Assembly (NCBI GenBank): GCA_046309355.1
Contig: JBKCPL010000024.1
Span: forward strand, 1 to 13,605
Source: CAYSBE01 sp046309355
GTDB lineage: Bacteria > Bacteroidota > Bacteroidia > UKL13-3
Direction: 5' to 3'
DNA: 13,605 nucleotides
The stretch's first letter is position 1, and each line of letters opens with the position of its first letter. The notes under the pieces are model-generated. The model saw only the letters and a program-made list of their open reading frames with translations, did not search any database and was not told the DNA's origin. Made by a program: the position numbers and the translations under genes. Below are positions 1 through 6,869 of this stretch, piece after piece.

Positions 1-168
1 TTAATCTGTAATGAAACCGATAATGCAGGAATAGCCCTTAAGTTTAACACATCAGAAGAAACCATTAAAAAACGCAAACTACACCTGGCACAAAAACTGA
101 GCATTACTAATCACCCTACTTCTTTTTTAAAATGGGCGTTACGCAATGGCGTGTATCAGTTGAGTTGA
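1..168 (+). CDS. LuxR-type HTH regulator, C-terminal fragment (5' cut by window edge)
   Basis: Reading frame 1 is open from the first base to a TGA at 166-168 and encodes 55 residues. They resemble the end of a LuxR/GerE-type helix-turn-helix domain. The segment IALKFNTSEETIKKRKLHLAQ (split here as IALKFNTSEE then TIKKRKLHLAQ) matches the family pattern IAxxLxISxxTVxxHxxxIxxKL, and it is followed by KLSITNHPTSFLKWALRNGVY, which corresponds to the last helix (xxLVRxAxxxGL). Such domains bind DNA, usually at the C-terminus of a response regulator or a ligand-sensing regulator. The N-terminal sensor part lies outside the window, so the signal and targets cannot be stated. The homology call rests on recognising the pattern by eye. 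The gene points toward the helicase, which is on the other strand. Confidence 0.75.
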   Translation, partial: LICNETDNAGIALKFNTSEETIKKRKLHLAQKLSITNHPTSFLKWALRNGVYQLS

Positions 169-282
169 GTAAGCGTTTTTTATTAATTGCTCGAGCATAA
201 TTTATAGTAGACGACTACATTTCATAAACAGCAATTAACCTTACGCCTACGTCTTAAGATAGGTAGTTGACAGCAGCTATTT
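169..282. other. Intergenic region between convergent genes
   Basis: This 114-base stretch lies between the convergent ends of the LuxR-type gene and the helicase. It holds a perfect 10-bp palindrome, TGCTCGAGCA, at 188-197, with AT-rich flanks. I see no strong GC-rich hairpin followed by a T-run, so no intrinsic terminator is called. Confidence 0.4.
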
Positions 283-1524
283 CTAAGCCGGTTTTTGCGG
301 TGGTCGTCTGCCTTTATTTTTATTAAATCCCGGCCTTGGTCGACCCGATTTTTTATCTCGTACTACCCGTTTTTCGGGTGTATAATCAGGAGCTTTCCCC
401 AAGGCTTCGGGCAATGGTAATTTGCTAACTTCTCTTCCTATCAGGCTTTCAATTTCAAAAAACCTGCGGGCATCTTTCGGGTTGATAAATGTAATGGCCG
501 TACCGGTACTTTCGGCACGTGCGGTGCGTCCTATGCGGTGTATATAATCCTCCGGATCGGGCGGCACATCGTAGTTGATAACCAAACTGATTCCATCTAC
601 ATCAATACCGCGCGACAAAATATCTGTGCCTATCAGCATTTGAATTTTACGGCTTCTGAATTCACGCATGATATCTTCACGATCGGCCTGCTCAAGGTCG
701 CTGTGAAAGGCTTTGATGCTGATAGAAAAACTGCGTAGTTCCTTTTCCAGTTCTTTCACTTTGTCTTTGGTACCGGCAAATAGTATAATGCTGTCGTGTG
801 GTTTATCGGTCAGTATTTTTTTAAGCAAAGGCATTTTCTGATTGTCGTAAGCCATGTATGCCAGTTGCTCTATTCCCTCTGCAGGCTTGCTGATGGCAAT
901 ATTGATTTGTTCGGGTTGATTTAAAATCTTATTGGCCAGTTGCCTGATTTTGGGTGGCATGGTTGCCGAAAACAATAACGTTTGCCTGTTTGCCGGCAAG
1001 TAATTGATAATTCGTACGATGTCGTCATAAAAACCCATATCCAGCATTCGGTCGGCTTCATCCAGTATCAAATGCTTTAATGAGCTCATATCAACTGAGC
1101 CCGATGAAGTAAGCAGAGATATAAGGCGTCCGGGAGTGGCAATTATGATATCCGCACCCTCGCGCATGGCTTTTAATTGCTGAGTAAATACAGCACCATC
1201 GCCTCCACCATACACCGGTATGGAGCTGATGCCTGTAAAATAAGCCAACCCTTCAACCTGCTGATCAATTTGCTGCGCGAGCTCTCGTGTAGGTGCCACA
1301 ATTAGTGTATTGATGCGCGAATGACCTTCATCCGCAATTTTGTGCATCACCGGCAGAAGATAAGCTGCCGTTTTTCCGGTTCCGGTTTGTGCACAGGCTA
1401 TTAAATCTTTGCCCGAAAGTATAACCGGAATGGCTTGCTGCTGAATGGGAGTAGGTGTTTCAAACCCCATTGCATCCAATCCATCGAGGAGGGTTTGATT
1501 AAAGTTAAAATCGTGAAATGTCAA
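283..1524 (-). CDS. DEAD-box ATP-dependent RNA helicase (RhlE-like)
   Basis: This 413-residue protein carries the full DEAD-box core. Visible motifs are the Q-motif region (TPTPIQQQAIP, about 23-33), Walker A AQTGTGKT (45-52), Ia PTREL (78-82), GG (about 107), Ib TPGR (130-133), Walker B DEAD (155-158), SAT (186-188), and the C-terminal RecA-lobe motif HRIGRTAR (329-336). A basic, proline/glycine-rich tail (about 385-413) is typical of RhlE-type proteins and probably adds RNA contacts. The family unwinds or remodels RNA using ATP in the cytoplasm, often in ribosome assembly, RNA decay or cold adaptation. The ATG at 1522-1524 is chosen because it sits just before the FxxFxF-type N-terminus expected for the family. 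The gene stands alone and diverges from fdhD across a 324-base gap. No residue is missing, so it should be active. The RhlE subtype is inferred from length and tail. Confidence 0.95.
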   Translation of the reverse strand: MTFHDFNFNQTLLDGLDAMGFETPTPIQQQAIPVILSGKDLIACAQTGTGKTAAYLLPVMHKIADEGHSRINTLIVAPTRELAQQIDQQVEGLAYFTGISSIPVYGGGDGAVFTQQLKAMREGADIIIATPGRLISLLTSSGSVDMSSLKHLILDEADRMLDMGFYDDIVRIINYLPANRQTLLFSATMPPKIRQLANKILNQPEQINIAISKPAEGIEQLAYMAYDNQKMPLLKKILTDKPHDSIILFAGTKDKVKELEKELRSFSISIKAFHSDLEQADREDIMREFRSRKIQMLIGTDILSRGIDVDGISLVINYDVPPDPEDYIHRIGRTARAESTGTAITFINPKDARRFFEIESLIGREVSKLPLPEALGKAPDYTPEKRVVRDKKSGRPRPGFNKNKGRRPPQKPA

Positions 1525-1636
1525 ACTGATAAATTATATTAATACTTGGGCAATATAGGCTTTTGTTCTGTGTAAATAATAGGGTCGGTAGTTACATCTA
1601 TAGAATGATGCAGAAAAAAACAACCAAACTAATACG

Positions 1637-1644
1637 TACTTTTG
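1637..1644 (+). promoter_or_regulatory. Candidate Bacteroidota -7 box (TACTTTTG)
   Basis: TACTTTTG matches the Bacteroidota -7 consensus TAnnTTTG exactly. No TTTG-like -33 element is seen at the usual spacing of about 19 bases (that position is A-rich), so the call is tentative. If used, transcription would start near 1648, about 200 bases before fdhD, and the palindrome at 1660-1674 would lie just downstream of the start site. Confidence 0.3.
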
Positions 1645-1659
1645 ACGCTAGTAACGCAT

Positions 1660-1674
1660 AACGTATGATACGTT
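1660..1674. promoter_or_regulatory. 15-bp perfect palindrome, candidate operator
   Basis: AACGTAT-G-ATACGTT is a perfect inverted repeat with 7-bp arms and a one-base centre. Its right arm overlaps another dyad, GTTCA(TGAGG)TGAAC, at 1672-1686. This odd-length dyad resembles a dimeric regulator site more than a terminator, because it has no T-run and no loop. Its position just after a candidate -7 box would suit repression of the fdhD transcript. The regulator is unknown. Confidence 0.4.
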
Positions 1675-1700
1675 CATGAGGTGAACAACAAACGGAGAAA

Positions 1701-1829
1701 ATGTGGAATGATAGCCTATCAATACTGTTGCCTACAAATATTCAGGATAATGCGAAGAGGAAAGTAAGCATGATAAACAACTCGGTTAGCACTACAGATT
1801 TGAAGATACCACCATCCTATCCTCTTTAA
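1701..1829 (+). CDS. Possible 42-residue small protein or leader peptide upstream of fdhD
   Basis: An ATG at 1701, preceded by GGAG at 1694-1697, opens 42 codons ending in TAA at 1827-1829, 19 bases before the fdhD ATG. The peptide begins MWNDSLSILL and ends IPPSYPL. It has no recognisable domain, no clear membrane helix and no run of one amino acid that would suggest a classical attenuator. The GGAG spacing of only three bases is short, and Bacteroidota rarely depend on Shine-Dalgarno sequences. An open frame of this length can occur by chance in a 324-base gap, so it is offered only as a candidate. Confidence 0.2.
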   Translation: MWNDSLSILLPTNIQDNAKRKVSMINNSVSTTDLKIPPSYPL

Positions 1830-1848
1830 AAACTTAAAGTCAAAATCT

Positions 1849-2694
1849 ATGACCAAACCCAGCGTAAGCGCATACCGCATCACACGTATCATCCATAACC
1901 AATTCGAAAAAGTGGAAGATTTACTGGCTGTGGAAGAGCCTCTGGAAATACGCCTGGGCTATGGGCCTGCCGATATGCGGGAGCAAAAAAGCATTTCCGT
2001 AACCATGCGCACGCCCGGTCATGATTTCGAACTGGCACTGGGTTTTCTGTTTACAGAAAACATCATTCAGTCGCCTACGCAGATTTATAAAATACACTAC
2101 TGTACAGAGGCCAACACCATTGAAAACAAAGAGAATATTGTGCGGGTAGAACTGCAACCCGATGTGGCAGTTGACCTCAGTAAACTGCAACGCAATTTTT
2201 ACACCACCAGCAGTTGCGGGGTGTGCGGCAAAGAAAGTATTGAAGCAGTTATGCAAAGCTGCCCGGTTATAACCGGCACTAATTTAAACGTATCCCCTCA
2301 CATCATCACCCATCTGCCCGACACACTTAGGGCTTCGCAAAATGTGTTTGAACACACAGGTGGCTTACATGCCTGTGCCTTGTTTAACTCAGATGGTAAA
2401 TTGTTGATGTTGCGCGAAGACGTGGGACGCCACAACGCCATGGACAAACTGGTGGGTGCTATGCTTGCCTCCCATCCAGATACATTCAGCCAAAGCATTT
2501 TGTTGCTGAGCGGACGGGCCAGTTTTGAGTTATTGCAAAAAGCGGCTATGGCACAAGTACCCATCGTGTGTGCGGTAGGTGCTCCCAGCAGCCTGGCAGT
2601 ACAAACCGCTGAAGAATTTGGCATCACGCTTATCGGCTTTTTGCGGGGTGAGCGGTTTAATGTGTATACGCATGCTGAACGAATAACCCGCTAG
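1849..2694 (+). CDS. fdhD: Formate dehydrogenase accessory sulfurtransferase FdhD
   Basis: FdhD transfers sulfur from the IscS cysteine desulfurase to the molybdenum/tungsten bis-MGD cofactor of formate-dehydrogenase-like enzymes, a step needed for their activity. The 281-residue product is of normal family length. It shows the sulfur-carrying SSCGVCG motif with Cys123 and Cys126 (equivalent to the E. coli CxxC), FTGGLHAC-like HTGGLHAC (169-176), REDVGRHNAMDKL (189-201), SGR (221-223) and GAPSSLA (244-250), all FdhD signatures. It acts in the cytoplasm. The ATG at 1849 gives a standard N-terminus (YRITRI...). It lies 80 bases before a DUF7009-like gene, and a YdeP/FdhF-type oxidoreductase follows two genes on. 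That oxidoreductase is the likely client, by inference. No defect is visible. Confidence 0.96.
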   Translation: MTKPSVSAYRITRIIHNQFEKVEDLLAVEEPLEIRLGYGPADMREQKSISVTMRTPGHDFELALGFLFTENIIQSPTQIYKIHYCTEANTIENKENIVRVELQPDVAVDLSKLQRNFYTTSSCGVCGKESIEAVMQSCPVITGTNLNVSPHIITHLPDTLRASQNVFEHTGGLHACALFNSDGKLLMLREDVGRHNAMDKLVGAMLASHPDTFSQSILLLSGRASFELLQKAAMAQVPIVCAVGAPSSLAVQTAEEFGITLIGFLRGERFNVYTHAERITR

Positions 2695-2746
2695 GCTATA
2701 GGCATCAAACAACTTTGTAAGACCAAAAAATAGATGCTGTATTTTT

Positions 2747-2754
2747 TATATTTG
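2747..2754 (+). promoter_or_regulatory. Candidate -7 box (TATATTTG) for the DUF7009-like gene
   Basis: TATATTTG matches TAnnTTTG exactly and would place a start site near 2758, about 17 bases before the ATG at 2775. The nearest TTTG upstream (2714-2717) is about 10 bases too far for a standard -33 box. The downstream gene may therefore have its own weak promoter in addition to read-through from fdhD. Confidence 0.35.
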
Positions 2755-2774
2755 CCCTAAGCAATACACAGTTT

Positions 2775-3149
2775 ATGAAATTACGTATAAAAGGCGATAG
2801 CATTCGGTTACGACTTACCAAAAGTGAAATAGATCAATTTGCACAATCAGGTAGCGTAGAAGAGATAACTCACGTAGGAGCTTCTACCCTAATTTATCAG
2901 TTGAAGAAGTCGAACGCTCATGCCGATATAACCGCTGAGATGAACAACAGTACTCTGATTGTATACATGCCCGAACCGATGGCCAATCAATGGGTAAAGA
3001 CAGAGCGTGTGGGGTACGAACAGCATATGCCCTTGCCTGATGGCGGTAGTTTATTTCTGTTGTTAGAGAAAGATTTCAAATGCCTGGATGCCACGCACGA
3101 AGACCAAAGCGATATGTATGAGAATCCTATGGCTGAGTTTCACAAATAG
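2775..3149 (+). CDS. DUF7009-like small protein associated with fdhD
   Basis: This 124-residue, soluble, acidic protein begins MKLRIKGDSIRLRLTKSEID and carries a conserved-looking C-terminal patch, LLLEKDFKCLD then EDQSDMYENP (about 97-118). I recall this pattern from the Bacteroidota family DUF7009, often found next to fdhD. The assignment is by memory and was not searched. The N-terminal 80 residues look like a beta-rich domain. No signal peptide or membrane helix is visible. Family function is not established. The position between fdhD and a YdeP-like oxidoreductase suggests a role in cofactor insertion, maturation or regulation of that enzyme, which is inference. The single Cys and the Asp/Glu cluster could bind a metal or cofactor. 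The gene ends three bases before the convergent Gre-like gene. Confidence 0.8.
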   Translation: MKLRIKGDSIRLRLTKSEIDQFAQSGSVEEITHVGASTLIYQLKKSNAHADITAEMNNSTLIVYMPEPMANQWVKTERVGYEQHMPLPDGGSLFLLLEKDFKCLDATHEDQSDMYENPMAEFHK

Positions 3150-3152
3150 CAC

Positions 3153-3638
3153 TCACACGACCTCGCGTATTTCGTAAACCTGATTCATAAACTGAACACG
3201 ATCGCCAATTGATTTGCCCATTAAAGCAACAGCCAACGGTGCGTTTGGCGAAATGCACTGAATCACTTCGTGGCTTAGCGTTAATTTACCAAGTGCGGTA
3301 ATCAGGTAAAACACTCCCTTGCCGGTGGTAACTACGCTGCCCGGCATTACACGAACATGTACCGAATCCGGAACTAATTTTTCCAAAGCATCTTTTTGCC
3401 TTGCGTACTCATGCAATTGCCTGTTCAGTTTTTCCTGCTCCAGCTGCATCATACTTATGGCTGTTTCATGCTTATCACCTGCCGAACTTTTCGCATCGTT
3501 TTGCGCATCGTTCTTCAATTCCTCCAGCATCTGCTGCCCTTTACGTATGCGTTCATCCAATACCAACCTGCACGATTCGAAAAGATGCTTTTTCAACGCC
3601 AGTGGTGAAACGGAGACATTTTGTAATTGTTTTTTCAT
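3153..3638 (-). CDS. GreA/GreB-like transcription elongation factor
   Basis: This 161-residue protein has the two-part plan of Gre factors. The N-terminal part (about 11-88) is helical and probably an antiparallel coiled coil. The C-terminal part (about 93-161) is a FKBP-like domain ending in GDRVQF...YEIREV, the usual Gre ending. At the tip of the coiled coil the sequence SSAGDKHETA keeps an Asp55-x-x-Glu58 pair, matching the acidic pair of GreA that holds the catalytic Mg ion in RNA polymerase. Bacteroidota carry such SSAGDK-x-ET proteins, which databases sometimes mislabel as 3-oxoacyl-ACP synthase. The expected role is rescue of backtracked RNA polymerase. The ATG at 3636-3638 begins MKKQLQ. 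A longer open frame runs upstream to 3806 but overlaps the divergent oxidoreductase and adds nothing family-like. Confidence 0.8.
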   Translation of the reverse strand: MKKQLQNVSVSPLALKKHLFESCRLVLDERIRKGQQMLEELKNDAQNDAKSSAGDKHETAISMMQLEQEKLNRQLHEYARQKDALEKLVPDSVHVRVMPGSVVTTGKGVFYLITALGKLTLSHEVIQCISPNAPLAVALMGKSIGDRVQFMNQVYEIREVV

Positions 3639-3651
3639 TAGTTTCGTACAA

Positions 3652-5979
3652 ATGAACGAATTTCCGAACAAACCCAATCCGGAAAATCCCGAAACGTTCG
3701 AGTCGCTAAAACTGACCGAACCCAAAACGATAGCAGCCGGAATACCGGCAGTGTTATCGGCTGTAAAACATGTTTTCAGCGAGATGGATCCGTTACGGGG
3801 CACCAAGGCGTTGCTTAAAGTAAATCAGAAAGACGGCTTTGATTGCCCCGGCTGTGCGTGGCCCGACCCGGATGACGAACGTTCACCCATTGCCGAGTAC
3901 TGCGAAAACGGAGCCAAGGCCATAGCCGAAGAAGCAACCACCAAAGCGCTTCGCCCCGATTTTTTTGCCACCCATTCTATTACCGAATTATCCTTACTGG
4001 ATGATTACCGCATAGGCAAAAAAGGCCGCGTGGCACAGCCCATGTACCTGGCCAAAGGCGCTCAATATTATACACCTATAGGCTGGAACGAAGCCTTTCA
4101 GCTTATTGCTAAACACTTGAATGCGGTGAGTACGCCCGATGAATCCGTGTTTTACACCTCAGGCCGAACCAGCAACGAGGCTGCCTTTTTGTATCAGTTG
4201 TTTGTGCGCGAATACGGTACCAATAATTTACCCGATTGCAGCAATATGTGTCACGAAAGCAGTGGAGTTGCATTAACTGAATCGCTGGGCATAGGCAAAG
4301 GGTCAGTTACGCTGGAAGATTTTTATAAGGCCGAGGCGGTTATTATTCTGGGCCAAAATCCGGGAACTAACCACCCCCGTATGTTAAGTGCACTGCAAAA
4401 AGCAAAAGACAACGGATGCAAAATTATATCGGTAAATCCATTGCCCGAAACCGGTTTGATGGGCTTTAACAACCCGCAAACGGTGCGCGGCATCATAGGT
4501 CGAAAAGCACAACTCACCGATATTTTTCTGCAGGTAAAAATCAATGGCGACATGGCGCTGATGAAGGCGCTGATGAAGCGCTTGCTGGAAGAAGACGAAA
4601 AAGCTCCGGGCACCGTACTCGACCATGAATTTATTGCACACCACACCACCGGATTTGATGAGCTGAAAAAACAGTTGCAGCAATACACACTTCACGAACT
4701 GAGTGAAGCGTGCGGAATTAGCCTACACCAACTGGAAGAGACGGTTGATGTGTTGCGGCACTCAAAAAAGATAATTGCCTGTTGGGCAATGGGACTTACG
4801 CAGCACAAAAATGCAGTAGATACCATTAAAGAAGTGGTAAATATGCTGCTCATAAAAGGCAGTATTGGCAAGCCCGGAGCAGGAACGTGCCCCGTGCGTG
4901 GCCACAGCAACGTGCAAGGCGATCGCACGATGGGCATTTATGAAAAGCCTTCTGCTGCTTTTCTTGACAAACTTAAAACCGTTTTCGGTTTTGAACCACC
5001 GCGTAATCACGGCTACGATGTAGTGGATTCCATAAAGGCCATGCATGCCGGAAAGGTTAACGTGTTCTTTTGCATGGGCGGCAATTTTCTTTCGGCTACA
5101 CCCGATACCAAGTACACCGCTGAAGCATTGAAGAAATGTAAATTGACTGTGCAGGTAAGCACCAAACTGAACAGAAGCCACCTGATAACAGGAGAAGAAG
5201 CACTGATATTGCCAACATTTGGCAGAAGTGATAAAGACCTGATGAATGGCGAGGAGCAATTTATTAGTTGCGAAAATTCAATGGGTGTGGTGCAAATGAG
5301 CAAAGGAAGTTTAAAGCCGATAAGCAATGACTTGATGAGCGAAAGCGCTATTGTTTGCCACCTGGCCAAAGCCACATTAGGCAGTAAATCGGTCGTTGAT
5401 TGGGATAAATACCTGCAGCACTACGACACTATACGTGATGACATTGAGCGAACCATTCCCGGTTTTGAGCAATACAACACGCGCGTACGCGAGCCGGGAG
5501 GATTTTATTTGCCTAACTCATCGCGGATGGGCAAGTTCAACACCTTTGACGGCAAAGCACATCTGAATAGTGCACCACTTACCAAAATTGAATTGAAGGC
5601 CGATGAGCTGATGATGATGACTATTCGCAGCCACGATCAGTTTAACACAACCATATACGGGCTCGATGACCGATACCGTGGAGTGTTTAACGAGCGCAGA
5701 ATCATTTTTATGAACAAAGCCGATATGAATGCCCGAGGCCTTCTGCATAAGGACGTGGTTGATTTGTACAATTATCATGATGGTGTGGAGCGCGTAGCCC
5801 GTAAGTTTATCGTTATTGAATTCAATATTCCTGAAAGCTGTACGGCTACTTATTTTCCTGAAGCAAATGTACTGGTACCCATCACTTCGGTTGCTGAAAA
5901 AAGCAATACGCCTACCAGCAAAATGGTGGTACTAAAAATACGCAAACACGATGGTGTTGCTGCTGCCTTATCGGCTTAG
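3652..5979 (+). CDS. YdeP/FdhF-family molybdopterin oxidoreductase
   Basis: This 775-residue protein resembles E. coli YdeP (about 760 residues) along its length. It belongs to the bis-MGD molybdenum/tungsten oxidoreductases related to formate dehydrogenase H. Landmarks are the N-terminal DGFDCPGCAWPD (61-72) with Cys65/Cys68, Cys84 in YCENGAKA, FYTSGRTSNEAAFLYQLF (about 167-184), and DCSNMCHESSG (195-205). Cys200-His201 there sits where FdhF has its metal-binding Sec-His pair. Further on are GTNHPRML, CPVRGHSNVQGDRT and a C-terminal RSHDQFNTTIYGLDDRYRG cofactor-binding stretch. No Tat signal is seen, so it is probably cytoplasmic. The substrate is unproven; YdeP is linked to acid resistance in E. 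coli. FdhD nearby is the likely cofactor sulfurtransferase. The ATG at 3652 keeps the family N-terminus; the open frame upstream to 3319 is antisense to the Gre-like gene. Confidence 0.93.
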   Translation: MNEFPNKPNPENPETFESLKLTEPKTIAAGIPAVLSAVKHVFSEMDPLRGTKALLKVNQKDGFDCPGCAWPDPDDERSPIAEYCENGAKAIAEEATTKALRPDFFATHSITELSLLDDYRIGKKGRVAQPMYLAKGAQYYTPIGWNEAFQLIAKHLNAVSTPDESVFYTSGRTSNEAAFLYQLFVREYGTNNLPDCSNMCHESSGVALTESLGIGKGSVTLEDFYKAEAVIILGQNPGTNHPRMLSALQKAKDNGCKIISVNPLPETGLMGFNNPQTVRGIIGRKAQLTDIFLQVKINGDMALMKALMKRLLEEDEKAPGTVLDHEFIAHHTTGFDELKKQLQQYTLHELSEACGISLHQLEETVDVLRHSKKIIACWAMGLTQHKNAVDTIKEVVNMLLIKGSIGKPGAGTCPVRGHSNVQGDRTMGIYEKPSAAFLDKLKTVFGFEPPRNHGYDVVDSIKAMHAGKVNVFFCMGGNFLSATPDTKYTAEALKKCKLTVQVSTKLNRSHLITGEEALILPTFGRSDKDLMNGEEQFISCENSMGVVQMSKGSLKPISNDLMSESAIVCHLAKATLGSKSVVDWDKYLQHYDTIRDDIERTIPGFEQYNTRVREPGGFYLPNSSRMGKFNTFDGKAHLNSAPLTKIELKADELMMMTIRSHDQFNTTIYGLDDRYRGVFNERRIIFMNKADMNARGLLHKDVVDLYNYHDGVERVARKFIVIEFNIPESCTATYFPEANVLVPITSVAEKSNTPTSKMVVLKIRKHDGVAAALSA

Positions 5980-6869
5980 GCTTTATTCATGCCCTTATTT
6001 ACCAGCCACAATCCGGATAATGTAACAAGCACTCCGGCAAACATTTCCATGGTAAGTTGTTCATTCAGCCATAGCCAACCCATCACTACAGCTACTACAG
6101 TATTGATGTACGCATACGTTGAAACGATAGTAGCGGGCATATTTTTTAAGATGTACATATAACATCCGTATGCCAATATCGAACCGAATACAATCAAGTA
6201 AGCCAATGCCCATAGTGCCTCACCGTTAGGCGAAAAGTGCTGCCACTCCCCCATGGATGCACCAATGATGTGTAGTGTAACTCCACCGCTTATCATTTGC
6301 AAACCTGCTCCGAACAACGGATGTGTTTCTGTGTGATGATTTTTAGAGTATACCGAACCCAATGCCCACGCAATGTTAGCAATCAATACGAACACGATAC
6401 CCATGGTGTAATTGGCGTTGGAAAATTCGTCCATACTGTTTTTGAAAATAAGTAACTGAGCCAGCAAGCACAATACAAAACCGGTGACAATTTTTGTATT
6501 GAGCAACTCTTTGCCTTTGGTAAAGCTGTTGAAGCCTACAATCCAGATAGGCGTGAGCGAACAGATAATGGCGGCCAGACCACTTGATACGTACATTTCG
6601 GCCCAGGTTACTAATCCATTTCCAATCACCAGCATTAGAAAACCATTGATGGCAAACACTTTGAGCGATGGCCATGCAGGTATAGAATATCCTCGGAGTA
6701 AGAAATAACTGCAAATAAGAATGCCGCCTATGCTATGCCTGAATGCGGCCATCAGAAATGGTGGAAAAGACTCTACACCAATTCGAATGGCGAAAAATGT
6801 AGTTCCCCAGAAGATGGAAACAGCTGCGAATGCCAGCCAAGCGTATGTACTTATGCGTGCGATAGTCAG
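5976..6869 (-). CDS. EamA/DMT-family transporter with non-canonical start (probably CTG)
   Basis: This is a drug/metabolite-transporter-family permease with two EamA repeats and about ten membrane helices. The second repeat runs from about residue 155 (FVLIANIAWALGSVYSK) to YAYINTVVAVVMGWLWLNEQ near the end, the usual EamA ending. The first ATG in frame (6750-6752) would leave 258 residues without helix 1. Reading upstream in the same frame gives AWLAFAAVSIFWGTTFFAIR, the characteristic first helix, then a TAA at 6873-6875. No ATG, GTG or TTG lies between that stop and the helix. A CTG at 6867-6869 overlaps the TGA of the upstream gene as CTGA, gives 297 residues (normal length) and is the preferred start; ATC (6861-6863) and ATA (6852-6854) are alternatives. 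Substrate is unknown; amino acids or small metabolites are usual. It is probably co-transcribed with the BtuF-like gene. Confidence 0.85.
   Translation of the reverse strand: MTIARISTYAWLAFAAVSIFWGTTFFAIRIGVESFPPFLMAAFRHSIGGILICSYFLLRGYSIPAWPSLKVFAINGFLMLVIGNGLVTWAEMYVSSGLAAIICSLTPIWIVGFNSFTKGKELLNTKIVTGFVLCLLAQLLIFKNSMDEFSNANYTMGIVFVLIANIAWALGSVYSKNHHTETHPLFGAGLQMISGGVTLHIIGASMGEWQHFSPNGEALWALAYLIVFGSILAYGCYMYILKNMPATIVSTYAYINTVVAVVMGWLWLNEQLTMEMFAGVLVTLSGLWLVNKGMNKA

Larger units (their letters stand above)
1525..1848. other. Divergent intergenic region, helicase / fdhD
   Basis: This 324-base gap must hold the promoters of both flanking genes. It contains a TACTTTTG box (1637-1644), a 15-bp perfect palindrome (1660-1674) overlapping a second dyad (1672-1686), and a possible 42-codon ORF (1701-1829). 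Each is listed separately. No tRNA-like or obvious structured RNA fold was recognised by eye. Confidence 0.5.

Noticed and set aside
188..197. TGCTCGAGCA palindrome as a terminator hairpin
   Set aside because: The stem is short, without a loop and without a following T-run.
3319..3651. N-terminal extension of the YdeP-like open frame back to 3319
   Set aside because: The extra 111 residues are Ser/Cys/Phe-rich, antisense to the Gre-like gene and unlike the YdeP N-terminus. The ATG at 3652 fits the family.
3639..3806. N-terminal extension of the Gre-like frame to 3806
   Set aside because: It is antisense to the YdeP-like gene and lacks Gre character. The coiled coil begins soon after the ATG at 3638.
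4762..5259. 165-codon open frame antisense to the YdeP-like gene
   Set aside because: It lies entirely within a well-conserved gene on the other strand and shows no recognisable domain.
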